NCBI GenBank assembly: GCA_964020155.1
Contig: OZ026566.1
Span: 2,364,289-2,428,288, forward strand
DNA from: Chondrilla cf. caribensis
Lineage: Eukaryota > Porifera > Demospongiae > Chondrillida > Chondrillidae
Length of the DNA: 64,000 nucleotides
Direction: 5' to 3'
Positions 50,996 through 63,167 of this stretch are shown in pieces. The notes under the pieces were generated by a model, which ran no database searches, was not told the DNA's origin, and saw only the letters and a list, made by a program, of their open reading frames with translations. The first letter of the stretch is position 1. Every line of letters begins with the position of its first letter. The position numbers and the translations under genes are program-made.

Positions 50996-53900
50996 TCAGT
51001 CAATGCTGGGTGCTGGTGAGAATGCAAGCTTGAATGTATATGCACGTCCATCTGGGGTGAAGAAATACACACATACATAACACATGTATGACAAGATGCT
51101 GGACAGTTTTGTTGAACACTTGTGTACCTCCAGATTGAATGGTGTAGTGGTTAGCCAGCACAAAGGACTCCAGTGCCACCTCGACAGTCGGCCACTGCAT
51201 CAAACCAGTACAGCTCTTACCACCTTGAGAGAAGAATTTGGTCTGCGGTGGAGGAACAGCTCCACTTTGGACAAACACATCTCGCAGAGTCTCCTCCTTG
51301 GCATCAGGTGGAGCATTGTAGAAATGGAGGATCGAAGTTGGACCAATTACCCTATTTTTACTGGTTCCTTCTGCTGTCACAAACCTACACACAATCATGG
51401 GACAACACTTCAACACGATATACTTCAATACAATAACAAAAGTGCGTATGTGTGTACATGAAAAGCAGTTCCCTGGAAATGGGTACGTACTACATACGTG
51501 CATGATGTGATGTACACTCACACCATTACCTGTTATTCCTCGAACGTGAAAAGTCCTTCCAGCAAGGTGAACCATCTGGGAGTAGACCAGCGGAGCCATG
51601 GTCTGCTATGAAGTCGTGTTTGGAAATACTACACAAAAAAGGAATGAAAACAAGAAAGTAACACACACGTATTGAGTGTTACATCAGTTAACACATCCAT
51701 GGTCATAAGTGGTAGTCACTTACGCTAACTCCAATTCACTTCCAAACAAAATGGATTTGGTCAGGTACTGCATGGCATTTTTGGCATATTGAGCGCTCTC
51801 CATGTGGACCATTGCTGTACCGGGCTTGTTCAACAGGAACTTCACCTTCAGCACGTTACCGTATGAGCAGAAGAGGTTGAACAGGAGATCACAGTTCATC
51901 TTCTGGTTGTTCAGTCCGTACACCATCACCACGGAACCCGGGACAGTGCCTGGGGGAGGAAACTGCACGGTGCCCATGGACATGGCGGGGACATGAGGAC
52001 CTCCTTGAGGAGTGGAAGGAAAGTGGATGAAGGTGGGTGACGTGGACGGAAACAACATTGTCGCTTACCAAATTGCTCCAATCCTGGTTGAGGAGGCATC
52101 TGAGGGGGCTGTTGATAGCCTTGAAAGCCCTGTTGGTAAGCTTGTTGTTGGTAGCCCATGGGAGGCTGCTGCGGTCTCAATCTCTGTCCTGTACATGAAA
52201 GAAATGTCACAGGTGCATCAACCATATCAGGGGATGGAGGACCAGTGACAACGGCAGCACTGCAGCAGACCACACATCCACTGCCACTCCTTCCTGTCCA
52301 GACGACACATATCAGTTCTGTTCTTGTCCCTCTGTAGCAGGCGGTTGATCAGGTTGGTTGAAATGGTTCTGATGATGATGGACTGAGATTTGTTGTTGAG
52401 ACTGTGGGAATGTTTGTAGTCCGCTTCCCGCAAAGTAGGTGGGTTGAGTGGGGACCAATATGGGGGCCACTCCTCTTGGACCAAATGGGACGTTCATCAT
52501 GGGACTCATCACTGCATTGGTAACGGGTCTGGGGGAGGCTTGAGGACTCACACCCAACATGGGGGGTGACGGGAAGTATCCGTGACCTTGATACGGTCCC
52601 AACATCGGACTCACATAGCTGTGGGGCCATTGGGGAAACAGACTGCTCCCCAACTGACCAACGTATAGACCTCCAGCAGGAAACTGCGCCAGGCTGGAAC
52701 CTATTGTAAGTCATGCGTGGTTAACAGCAGGGGATAAAGGAGGATTGGCCGACAGTGAGCATCTTCACTCAAGAATGTGTCTGTTAGTGCACAACGATAT
52801 TGTTCTGCATAACGTTCGTTTGTGCTGTGAGGGACTGGCGTGTCTGTCTGTCTGTCTGTCTGGATGCAGTGGGTACATGAGTGCGTGGCGTGCTGCACTG
52901 TGCTCGCTAGAGTGAGTCAAGCAGGACATGTCAATATGCACACAAGAGAGCCTAACCTTGTACAGTGAAGTCCCAGGTCTTTTCGTCGTTCTTGTAAACG
53001 TTTACACGCTGAGCCTTAATTGTGAAATGCACATACAACACATCAACACATAATTGTAGTGTAAAACTGAAACATTAACACACAAGAGTAGTCATCGTAC
53101 ACAGAGGATGTGTGCTACATACACGTACTCGAGCATATTCGGTTTTCAGTGTACAGCAACCGGCATAAATGTCAGCTCCTTCCAGATTAGCTTTGGCTCT
53201 TGCAGCAGAAGCATTGCTGTCAAACTCAACCAGTGCCTGGACGCCATTTTTCTCGAATATAGCTATTCTCTGGACCACCCCATATGGGCTACTGATGGTG
53301 TGCAGCACGTCCTGTATACATGTGTGTATGCACATTAGGTGAGTACCACAATCACGTACATCTAAGGAAACATGACATTATGCATATACACACAAATAAT
53401 ATAAGAATATCCTGTACTTACGTACGTGAGTACACAAATATGGACTCTCCACAACTTTACTAATAAGAAGACACACTTGGTGATATCAAGTGTAAAGTTA
53501 GTACACATGTAGACAGTTGCACATTGCAGGATAATGAAACCACTGACCACAGTGATATGGGGAACTGGGTTGAGGATGGTATAGAGGAGAACGTGGTTCT
53601 CTCCTGCTGGCTCATCTGGAGGAAGTTGGTTCGTGTCTGGAGCATAGCCATACGGAGATCTACATACATGTACAATTGAAAGGTTTAGACATCATCGCCC
53701 TCTCATCCAAATACAACCACACACATGGATGTATTGTATGTCACATTGATCCTTGCAAGCTGGGCACACTTGCATGTGTACGTACCTACATGACTTACGT
53801 ACAACTCAACACACTGTATTGTATTCTGAAAACATCACGTGTGTGGCGTTAGTATACTACGTACATACATACGTGTCCAAAAGCATTATGGTTGTGATTG

Positions 53901-56183
53901 TACTTATTCAATCTTAGATTAACTACTTATTACAATCTCGATCTCATATACGTACGTACATGATGTTGTATTTCTTGGGTAGCAAGACTATTCAAAAAAT
54001 TCCCCTTCCCTCCCCTGCTAGATGAACCCTACTTCCCTGCCCCCCCCCCCACTAGAGTGACCCCATCTTTTCCATCCCCCCCCACTAAATGAGCCACCAT
54101 TTCTTCTCCCATCCCACTAGACACAACCTGCCCCCCTTTCGACTAGATGAAACCCTACCTTCCAATCAACAAAGACATTTAAAATCTAGCAAACGCTCAA
54201 TCATTAATAACTGCTGAAGTACAAACCCAAACAACAGCACACCCCATGCTGCATGTCGTGTCGCTGAATGATTCCAACATTGTAGACAATAACAACACAT
54301 AACAAATAAGCTTAACAGAGAATTGAAAGTCAATTCCCCAACTTTCAGTTTACCTGGTGATCTCCTGACTTGTGGAGAAGTTGAAGAAAACAGGACGTTC
54401 CAAAATATACAACTGGTTCTTGGCAGTGGTGTTGACACAATTCAGTGCATCTTCCTTTCGCTCAAACTCCACAAGCACTTGACGGAGACGAGGCATCATA
54501 GTGATATAACTAAAGAACACAGAGTAAAGCATAAAATAATCAAATATTCACACATACGTATACGTATGTATGTACGTAAGAAATGCATTCTGCTAATACA
54601 GAAACCTAAACACGTATACACCAATCATGCTCAATTGAGGATGAGCTCGATGTACAGACGTGAACAATAAAGATGGCATAAGAACAAAATAAGGAGTGAG
54701 TTCATCAAGTGATAGTGATGTTAAAGCTTAGCTACAGCCCTCCCTTTACCTGACCTTGAGCCCATATCAACCCAGTCACGCAACATGTGTTTCATGCTGC
54801 AGTCATAATGTAAGCGATCAGTGGACCCTGAAAACATGTACATACATTGGTATGTACCTACGCAAGTCAGCTAAATAGGCTCTTTTCAAAAAATTGTACA
54901 TTTGAATGACAGACTAACTTGTAGCAATCACCTATGCATTCATATGTACGTACGTAGGTACGTAGGTACGTAGGTAGGTACATGTGAATGAGGTGACTAA
55001 GAATTATGTACGTACATTTAGCCCTCATTGACCTTGCAGTTTTCCTTTATAAAAATAAATTTGCAGACACACTCAATCCCAATCTTGTGACAACAAAGCG
55101 AAAGGGATTGGGAGTTGGCACCGGTAAATTTGTGACACAACAGGCAGCCAATGTGGGAATGAGCTTTTCATGAACTGGTGTGCATACAATACATGTCTAC
55201 AGTGAGTACTGTGGACACATTAAGAAGGAAACCTAGTCTTGCGTTTTCAAAGCTGTCACCAGTTATTGATATTTACTCTACCTTTGATCACACAGCAGGG
55301 TAAAATAGGTAACTGGAATGATCAACCACAGATACGTACGTACATACACCCACATACGTAAGTGGGAAGTTGAAGCTTAAATTAATTAGGCTTTTCCTCA
55401 GTTGATGTCTATACTCCTTCCACATAAAGCTACTACAATCCATATCCAAACTATTCTTGAATAATGGACATGAATCTCGTTTCTCAACTCCAATCATTGA
55501 AGTTGCCCAGTAATCCTTTTAGTCCCTCCAAAGCCTGCTCATGGGAGTTCAGCCACCCACAACGAACAAGCCTAATGATGGCATCTGACCTTACATACGA
55601 TTTAGAATTAAACCGTCATCGTTGAAAAAGGATTGGACTACTAATCCTGATCGCATCGCCGGTCCACGGTAGACACGGAGGACATGTGGACTTCTTTGTT
55701 GTTCACTTTGAATCCAACAATATGAGAGATTACGAACTCGCATCAATAGTTTCGCGTTGAAAGCGCTCGAAGCTGTCAATGTCCAGTTCCCTCTAGTTCG
55801 CGAATGTACGTACGCATACTATCAGTGAAGTGACATTTATTACAGAAGCTTTCCGCATGTCATAGAAGCAACTTGCACCAATAATATAAACAACGTACAC
55901 TAAAACAACACATCAACAATATATCTTACGTGATTTTCCCAAATCTCTGTAAGACGTTGAGGATCATTTGAAAGGTACACCCATCGGGGATGGCCCTGCC
56001 GTGTACCACTCGAGAAGTCGGCGCGTTATGGGGGTCGATGTTCGATTTGGCCATTTGTTGATCAACCTTTCTTCTTTTGGGATCCGTTGAGCTGTACCAC
56101 TGAGGTTCATTTGGATTTGATTGGAGATTATCAGGAACAAGATTTGCCTGACCCGGTAGATCCGCCATTTTAGTCTCGCCCAA
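50996..56183 (-). CDS. HNRNPL: hnRNP L, minus-strand copy
   Basis: Eleven exons on the minus strand (56183-55930, 54509-54354, 53659-53548, 53311-53129, 53014-52957, 52700-52554, 52188-52069, 52003-51724, 51628-51530, 51384-51128, 51051-50996) join in phase to 573 residues; human hnRNP L has about 590. Order: basic N-terminus (DPKRRKVDQQMAK, a likely nuclear signal); RRM1 (SRVVHGRAIPDGCTF, QVLVEFE); RRM2 (LLYTILNPV, QALVEFDS); a Gly/Pro/Gln-rich linker; RRM3 (VVMVYGLNNQKMNCDLLFNL); RRM4 (ILHFYNAPPDAKEETL). hnRNP L binds CA-rich RNA and controls splicing and stability in the nucleus. Exon 6 has an in-phase donor after MLG at 52554; if unused, the frame runs through a Pro-rich stretch to a stop at 52312, giving a protein without RRM3-4. 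Confidence 0.93.
54000..54165. repeat. C-rich degenerate tandem repeat in intron 2 of minus-strand hnRNP L
   Basis: About four imperfect units with CCCCCC runs separated by ACTAGATGAACCCTAC-like words. On the transcript strand it is G-rich. The + strand hnRNP L copy has no equivalent. Confidence 0.8.
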
Positions 56184-56393
56184 AATTCGGAATTTGATGA
56201 CGTTTCACGCACGTGTAGACGCGTTGCGCAAGAGCACAACAGAGCTGGTCATGATCGGCCGGGCAGGCGGTAATGACAGCTACGGTTAACCTGACCGCAT
56301 AAGTTAACCCGGTAGAATTAGAGCATGATATGATGTGTTGCCAAAGGCAAAGAGTACCGTACTAGATGGGCCAGTGAAAAATGGCCACACACA

Positions 56394-56459
<66 letters not shown>

Positions 56460-56526
56460 GCTACATTTTGAATATATATGATCTGCACAACATGTGACAA
56501 ATAAAGATGGAATGATTGAAGAAAAT
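56184..56526. other. Gap between LSM1 stop and minus-strand hnRNP L start, with (CA)n
   Basis: It holds a CA microsatellite at about 56383-56457 and, at the hnRNP L side, a CG-richer segment that should contain its promoter. Confidence 0.7.
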
Positions 56527-57987
56527 TCAAAGATCATCGTCCAGTTTGACAGCCAAATGTTTTCTCTTCTTTTTCTTTTCTTCCTCCTGTGCATGCTGGG
56601 CCTCTAATATTTGTTCCACATCAACACTCTGGAGGGGACTATTGGCTTCCATTTCTGGATCCTAGGATGATACACAGATTGATGAGATGAACAATCCTAC
56701 ACCTTGCCAGGCACATCTGGCAAATGCCCCATCCCCTCAGAGATGGTGGCAATACATCCATGCATGGCAGCTACAAATATATCATACTGAAGAGGTTATC
56801 TGTGATACTAACCATTGAGGATTTATGACTGACTCACTAACCCAGACCGACACTATTACTAACTCTGACTCACAACTCTGACTGGTGAGGAGTTTGGCAC
56901 CAGGAAAAATATACAGACAAAACAACATCATTAAACACCAATTGATTCTTTTCAACTATGTACATAATTTCATTTATTAGTTGAATTCATCCATACATGT
57001 TATTCAATAACGGGCAATTCCATACATTAGGCCCACAGTTACGTAGAATACTTAAGAAGCAAAGGGAGTTTGTAATAACTAAATTTAAAATAATAATTAG
57101 ACACGCACACACATTACTTGGAGGAAACACTTCCTAGAAAGTAATTCAATGTACTGTAGTTGCACTCCTTCAATTACAGCTATTCTAAACACCCAATTAG
57201 GAGTTTCTAAATTTGAAAATATTTCTTATTATCCCATAAAATTGAAATGAAGGTGTGGCATACAGACATTAACTGTATATGTTAATGTATCGTGTGCTTG
57301 CATGTACTTAGTTATGCATGGGTGATTCTCTTCATCCAGGAGTTTGCAGCAAAAGTTAGCCCAGTGATGATTCCACATCCAGGGCCCTGTCAATCTTGCT
57401 AACCAGAGGTGGATATTCGTTTTATTACTTAACATTAGCAGTAGCAATCACAGAGTTTGCCTGTGTCTGATTGACTCACAAATACACTTAACTAACACAT
57501 GGGTTGTAAATGGTTAACAATGACAAACTCACAATTTCCCCCAAAAGCACTAAATTCTCCCCCCTTACAATGAATATACCTCTTGGTATATCACCATATT
57601 CCTTTCCTACGTGTATTCTTTCTATTGTGTCTTGGAGAAGAAGATTTGCTGTAGTCAAAATAACACAAAAAGCACATGGAATGAAATCAATACAAGGGAA
57701 ACGCATGGCGAAATATAGTGGATATCGTAGTTACATAACGCAACAAAACCATACGTAACTATACGTAATCATTAGAGTACACACCAAACTGGTCAATGCT
57801 TCTGAGATAACCGATTAGCGTTCTTCCGTCCCTTAGAACAGCCATAACTCGCTCTATTTAAAAGAAAGACACGATGGACATTCACTTGAGAAATAGTGTA
57901 TTGGCTATTTGTCTAACTGTCTAAGTCTTCTACGAGACTTGCAGATCCCGGTAAATAAGACTGTATATCAGCATTGGGTTCCGCCAT
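56527..57987 (-). CDS. LSM1: LSM1, U6 snRNA-associated Sm-like protein
   Basis: Four minus-strand exons (57987-57918, 57853-57785, 57648-57533, 56661-56527) join to 129 residues; human LSM1 has 133. The Sm1 motif is [24 protein letters not shown] and Sm2 is [19 protein letters not shown]. The N-terminal [15 protein letters not shown] matches the LSM1-specific start, which separates it from LSM8. LSM1 heads the cytoplasmic LSM1-7 ring that binds deadenylated mRNA 3' ends with PAT1 and promotes decapping in P-bodies. The C-terminal tail ([19 protein letters not shown]) differs from the vertebrate one but is charged in the same way. Its ATG lies 65 bp from that of the + strand hnRNP L. Confidence 0.95.
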
Positions 57988-58052
57988 TTTATCTTTTTCC
58001 ATATGGCTCCACGCATGCGCAGTAGGGTCATCTATCCCGCAGTCGTCGCGGA
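57988..58052. promoter_or_regulatory. 65-bp shared 5' region of LSM1 and + strand hnRNP L
   Basis: The two start codons diverge with only 65 bp between them, so 5' UTRs must be very short or overlap, and promoter elements must lie within or extend into the coding exons. The segment is relatively CG-rich (CGCATGCGC, CGCAGTCGTCGCG), the latter resembling NRF1-type GCGCATGCGC sites. Confidence 0.6.
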
Positions 58053-61000
58053 ATGGCTGAGAAGCATAATCTGGATCAGTATTCGCAGCCTCATCCTGTT
58101 GCTGACAACGTCCAGTCATCGCAAGGCGAAACTCAGTGGTACAGCTCCACAGATCCAAAGAGGAGAAAAGTGGATCAACAAATGGCCAAATCGAACATCG
58201 ACCCACACAACGCGCCCGTATCCCGAGTAGTTCACGGTAGGGCCATACCTGATGGCTGTACATTTCAAATGATTGTCAATATCTTGCAGAGATTCGGAAA
58301 GATCAGGTAATTTTCTTTTGTTATTACAATTTTGGACTCCCATGTTTTGCGCGAAAATATAAACTCCTCCCAATAATCACGCTTGCATGCCTACATCCGT
58401 GGATTGTGCAATGTTGGTCCTTGTGAAGTCCTATCGAGCACTTCTGCGTTTATGATCAGTGGCGTCGGAATAAGGGCGACTGAGCAATTTTGGACGCCCA
58501 ACGTTTTAGTGCAGCACGACGTAGCTATTTTTATTTAAATTCACTGAAAAAGTAATTGCATAACCTAAACCTTACTGTTTATATCTTAAATGGCATTATT
58601 TGTCTATTGGGCGTTGCTAGCAGAGAGAATAACTATCAAAGCCTTTTAGATTTTTTTATCTATTCAACCCCCGTCGCCATTTTTTCTTGTAACAAAATGT
58701 CTTCCGCGCCCGTACAGTGGAATCTCTATTTAAGAATACTCCGAATAAAGGCACCATAGAAAATACCGCTCTAAAAGGACACTTGTGGAGGCTCCAAAAT
58801 GGGCTATCCTATGGTAGTAATACATTTTCACATCTGAAGAATGGACAACCTCTCTACAGTGGACAAATTAGCTGGTCCTTATGTGTCCTTTGTACACTGT
58901 ATACATTATTTGATTTCGCATGCAAAGACCTTGGGTTTGACAACCACATCTGCCTCCAGCCTCAGACGATAGTGTGGCCTCCCCACTTTCTAAATGCTTC
59001 CGACATCTCTGGTATGAAGTTATATATTTTCATAACCCTCGAAGCCAATATTTCACCATACCACATAGTTTACTATCATTTAGTCAGTACTTGTATACTC
59101 TAAGTATAGGACATTCATAATGAGCTTTATTCTTTAATAGTAGGCTAGTCCGACATAGACTACTATTCCTGACCTCAGACCACTAGTTTTGCTTTATTTG
59201 TTAACACCAAGTGAGTACGTATTGCCCACAAGAAGAACAGTGGTCTTTTCTCCTCACATTTTCCACATGGATGCATGTGAAATAGTCATAATGCCAGTTG
59301 GCCACTGCCATCCTACTCCCACTCAACACAAACGGTTATCACAGAATTTTGGCTCCACTATAGATTGGTTTGTTTTGAGCACCAACCTTATGAATGCCAA
59401 TATCGTTAGTGAGACAAAATTCTGTTAAATAAATATTAGCTCCCTAGCAGTTTGTGTTGAGTGGATTCTACAGCACTATTGTATGGCACGTGGTTGTTGG
59501 ATCCTTGTTGCATTCTGTCCAGTTATATCACTATGATGCCTCGTCTCCGACAAGCTCTTGTTGAGTTTGAACGTCCTGAAGATGCTCTTAACTGTGTTCG
59601 CACCACAGCCAAGAACCAGTTGTATATTTTGGAACGTCCTGTTTTCTTCAACTTCTCCACAAGTCAGGAGATCACCAGGTGATTTAAACACTTTGTCGGA
59701 AGTGAGGGAATTGATTTTCAATTCTCTGTTAAGCTTATTTGTTATTTCTTGCTCTTCTCTGAGATTTAATCTGTCAGCAGTGAGCTATCTATCACTTCGT
59801 AACACTATGTATATATATATTTCAGGATTATCTCTGCATAATACTGTGTTATGACTATATATGATATGTTCATGTATTTGCACAGATCACCTTATGGCTA
59901 TGCACCTGATGTAAACCAAGCGCCTCCTGATGAACCGATGCAAAATCACATTCTCCTGTATACTGTATTCAACCCATCATTGCCTATTAATGTTGTAAGT
60001 GTACACACACATCACACCCAACCTGCGTGTTGCTGATATTGATGTATGGAGGTGTACAATGGAGTATTGTGTGGTTCAGATCCATGCAGGTGTACCCCAT
60101 TCGCATGTGTCCCATTGACTATTGCTGAGTGCACTTTACCACACTGTATATTGCAAGAATTTGATGACATTTAAGTGAATAAATTAACTAGTCCTATGGT
60201 GTGCACTCAACAATAAATCCTTGAATGGATGGCGAAATTGTGGGGAGCCGTTTGTGCTACTACTGATATTCTTATCTTACTCAAAGGAGGGAAATTTCAA
60301 TCTAAAGGCTACTTTCAATATTCATGTGGACTAATACATGACCAAGAGTACGCATGATGACCTAAAATTGTTGTAACTTCTCAGGGGTGGAGGGAGGAAT
60401 AGAGATAAAAATCACCTATTTTATTAGTTTCTTGGGTGTTATCCCGTGCATCACCAGGGTGCTTATTAGTCACCTGGGCCATCAGCACTCTATTGTGTGA
60501 CATAATACAGCACCCTTTCCACTCATGGTGTTTTTGATTTGTTGCATGCGCAGGAAGTGCTGCACACCATCAGTAGCCCGTATGGAGTAGTCCAGAGGAT
60601 AGTTATATTCAAGAAGAATGGCGTCCAGGCACTGGTTGAGTTTGACAGCAATGCTTCTGCTGCAAGAGCCAAAGCTAATCTGGAAGGAGCTGACATTTAT
60701 GCCGGTTGCTGTACACTGAAAACCGAATATGCTCGAGTACGTGTATGTAGCACACATCCTCTGTGTATGATGACCATTCTTGTGTGTTAGCATACAAGAT
60801 GTTCAATATTGTAGAGTACAAAGCACTCTATTGTTATGTAGGGATGGCATCCCAACATCAACATCTGTAGACTATGTACTGTGCGTATTGCATGTTTTGT
60901 GCAAGTTTTCCCTACATCCTTTCAGTTCATCCATCATAGACCCATGATTAATGTTTGAATATGTGTATTGTATTGCTACAGTGGAACTTGTTATAAAGAC

Positions 61001-63167
61001 CACTTAGCATCAGTAGCAATTATTGAACTATCCTCTATGTCAATTTAACTACAGTGAAGCTCCTCTGTACTAAGACCACCTGTCTTTAGGCACCATCATT
61101 TCGTGGTTGCTTGGGTGGTCTTCATACACAGGTTCCACCGGAATTTGTATGTATGTTCTTTTCTTTGTATTCAGACACAGCATGTCAATGTTTACAAGAA
61201 TGACAACATGACCTGGGACTTCACTGTACAAGGTGAGGCTCTCTTGTGTGCATATTGACATGTCCTGCTTGACTCACTCTAGCGAGCACAGTGCAGCACG
61301 CCACACACTCATGTACCTACTGCATCCAGACAGACAGACAGACAGACACGCCAGTCCCTCACAGCACAAACGAACGTTATGCAGAACAATATCGTTGTGC
61401 ACTAACAGACACATTCTTGAGTGAAGATGCTCACTGTCGGCCAATCCTCCTTTATCCCCTGCTGTTAACCACGCATGACTTACAATAGGTTCCAGCCTGG
61501 CGCAGTTTCCTGCTGGAGGTCTATACGTTGGTCAGTTGGGGAGCAGTCTGTTTCCCCAATGGCCCCACAGCTATGTGAGTCCGATGTTGGGACCGTATCA
61601 AGGTCACGGATACTTCCCGTCACCTCCCATGTTGGGTGTGAGTCCTCAAGCCTCCCCCAGACCCGTTACCAATGCAGTGATGAGTCCCATGATGAACATC
61701 CCATTTGGTCCAAGAGGAGTGGCCCCCATATTGGTCCCCACTCAACCCACCTACTTTGCGGGAAGCGGACTACAAACATTCCCACAGTCTCAACAACAAA
61801 TCTCAGTCCATCATCATCAGAACCATTTCAACCAACCTGATCAACCGCCTGCTACAGATGGACAAGAACAGAACTGATATGTGTCGTCTGGACAGGAAGG
61901 AGTGGCAGTGGATGTGTGGTCTGCTGCAGTGCTGCCGTTGTCACTGGTCCTCCATCCCCTGATATGGTTGATGCACCTGTGACATTTCTTTCATGTACAG
62001 GACAGAGATTGAGACCACAGCAGCCTCCCATGGGCTACCAACAACAAGCTTACCAACAGGGCTTTCAAGGCTATCAACAGCCCCCTCAGATGCCTCCCCA
62101 ACCAGGATTGGAGCAATTTGGTAAGCGACAGTGTTGCTTCTGTCCACGTCACCCACCTGCATCCACTTTCCTTCCACTCCTCAAGGAGGTCCTCATGTCC
62201 CCGCCATGTCCATGGGCACCGTGCAGTTTCCTCCCCCAGGCACTGTCCCGGGTTCCGTGGTGATGGTGTACGGACTGAACAACCAGAAGATGAACTGTGA
62301 TCTCCTGTTCAACCTCTTCTGCTCGTACGGTAATGTGCTGAAGGTGAAGTTCCTGTTGAACAAACCCGGTACAGCAATGGTCCACATGGAGAGAACTGAA
62401 TATGCTAAAAATGCCATGCAGTACCTGACCAAATCCATTTTGTTTGGAAGTGAATTGGAGTTAGCGTAAGTGACTACCACTTATGACCATGGATGTGTTA
62501 ACTGATGTAACACTCAATACGTGTGTGTTACTTTCTTGTTTTCATTCCTTTTTTGTGTAGTATTTCCAAACACGACTTCATAGCAGACCATGGCTCCGCT
62601 GGTCTACTCCCAGATGGTTCACCTTGCTGGAAGGACTTTTCACAATCGAGGAACAACAGGTAATGTTGTGAGTGTACATCACATTGTGTACGTATGTAGT
62701 ACGTACCCATTTCCAGGGAACTGCTGTTTATGTACACACATACATACTTCTGTTATTGTATTGAAGTGTTATCTCGTGATTGTGTGTAGGTTTAGGTCAA
62801 TGGAAGGAACCAGTAAAAATAGGGTAATTGGTCCAACTTCGATCCTCCATTTCTACAATGCTCCACCTGATGCCAAGGAGGAGACTCTGCGAGATGTGTT
62901 TGTCCAAAGTGGAGCTGTTCCTCCACCTCAGACCAAATTCTTCTCTCAAGGTGGTAAGAGCTGTACTGGTTTGATGCAGTGGCCGACTGTAGAGGTGGCA
63001 CTGGAGTCCTTTGTGCTGGCTAACCACTACACCATTCAATCTGGAGGTACACAAGTGTTCAACAAAACTGTCCAGCATCTTGTCATACATGTGTGTATTT
63101 CTTCATTCCAGATGGACGTGAGTATACATTCAAGCTTGCATTCTCACCATCACCCAGCATTGACTAA
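58053..63167 (+). CDS. HNRNPL: hnRNP L, plus-strand copy
   Basis: Eleven exons (58053-58306, 59523-59678, 59886-59994, 60554-60736, 61175-61232, 61489-61635, 62001-62120, 62186-62465, 62561-62659, 62790-63046, 63112-63167) join to 572 residues with the same phases as the minus-strand copy. RRM1-4 are intact (for example SRVVHGRAIPDGCTF and VVMVYGLNNQKMNCD). The N-terminus before DPKRRKVDQQMAK, exon 3 and exon 5 (TQHVNVYKNDNMTW versus AQRVNVYKNDEKTW) differ from the other copy, while exons 6-10 and their introns are almost identical. Exon 6 uses a donor after MLG at 61635; without it the frame stops at 61875-61877. The two copies are inverted around LSM1. Confidence 0.93.
58714..58872. mobile_element. 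Diverged CAGTGGAA-type MITE remnant in hnRNP L intron 1
   Basis: It begins TACAGTGGAATCTCTATTTA and later contains ACAACCTCTCTACAGTGG. It resembles the 175-bp family elsewhere in the window, but the right end is not well defined. Confidence 0.4.

Noticed and set aside
61705..61962. Open frame starting MVQEEWPPYW, present in both hnRNP L copies
   Set aside because: It is an out-of-phase reading of the Pro-rich exon 6 extension; its conservation simply follows the near-identical DNA of the two copies.
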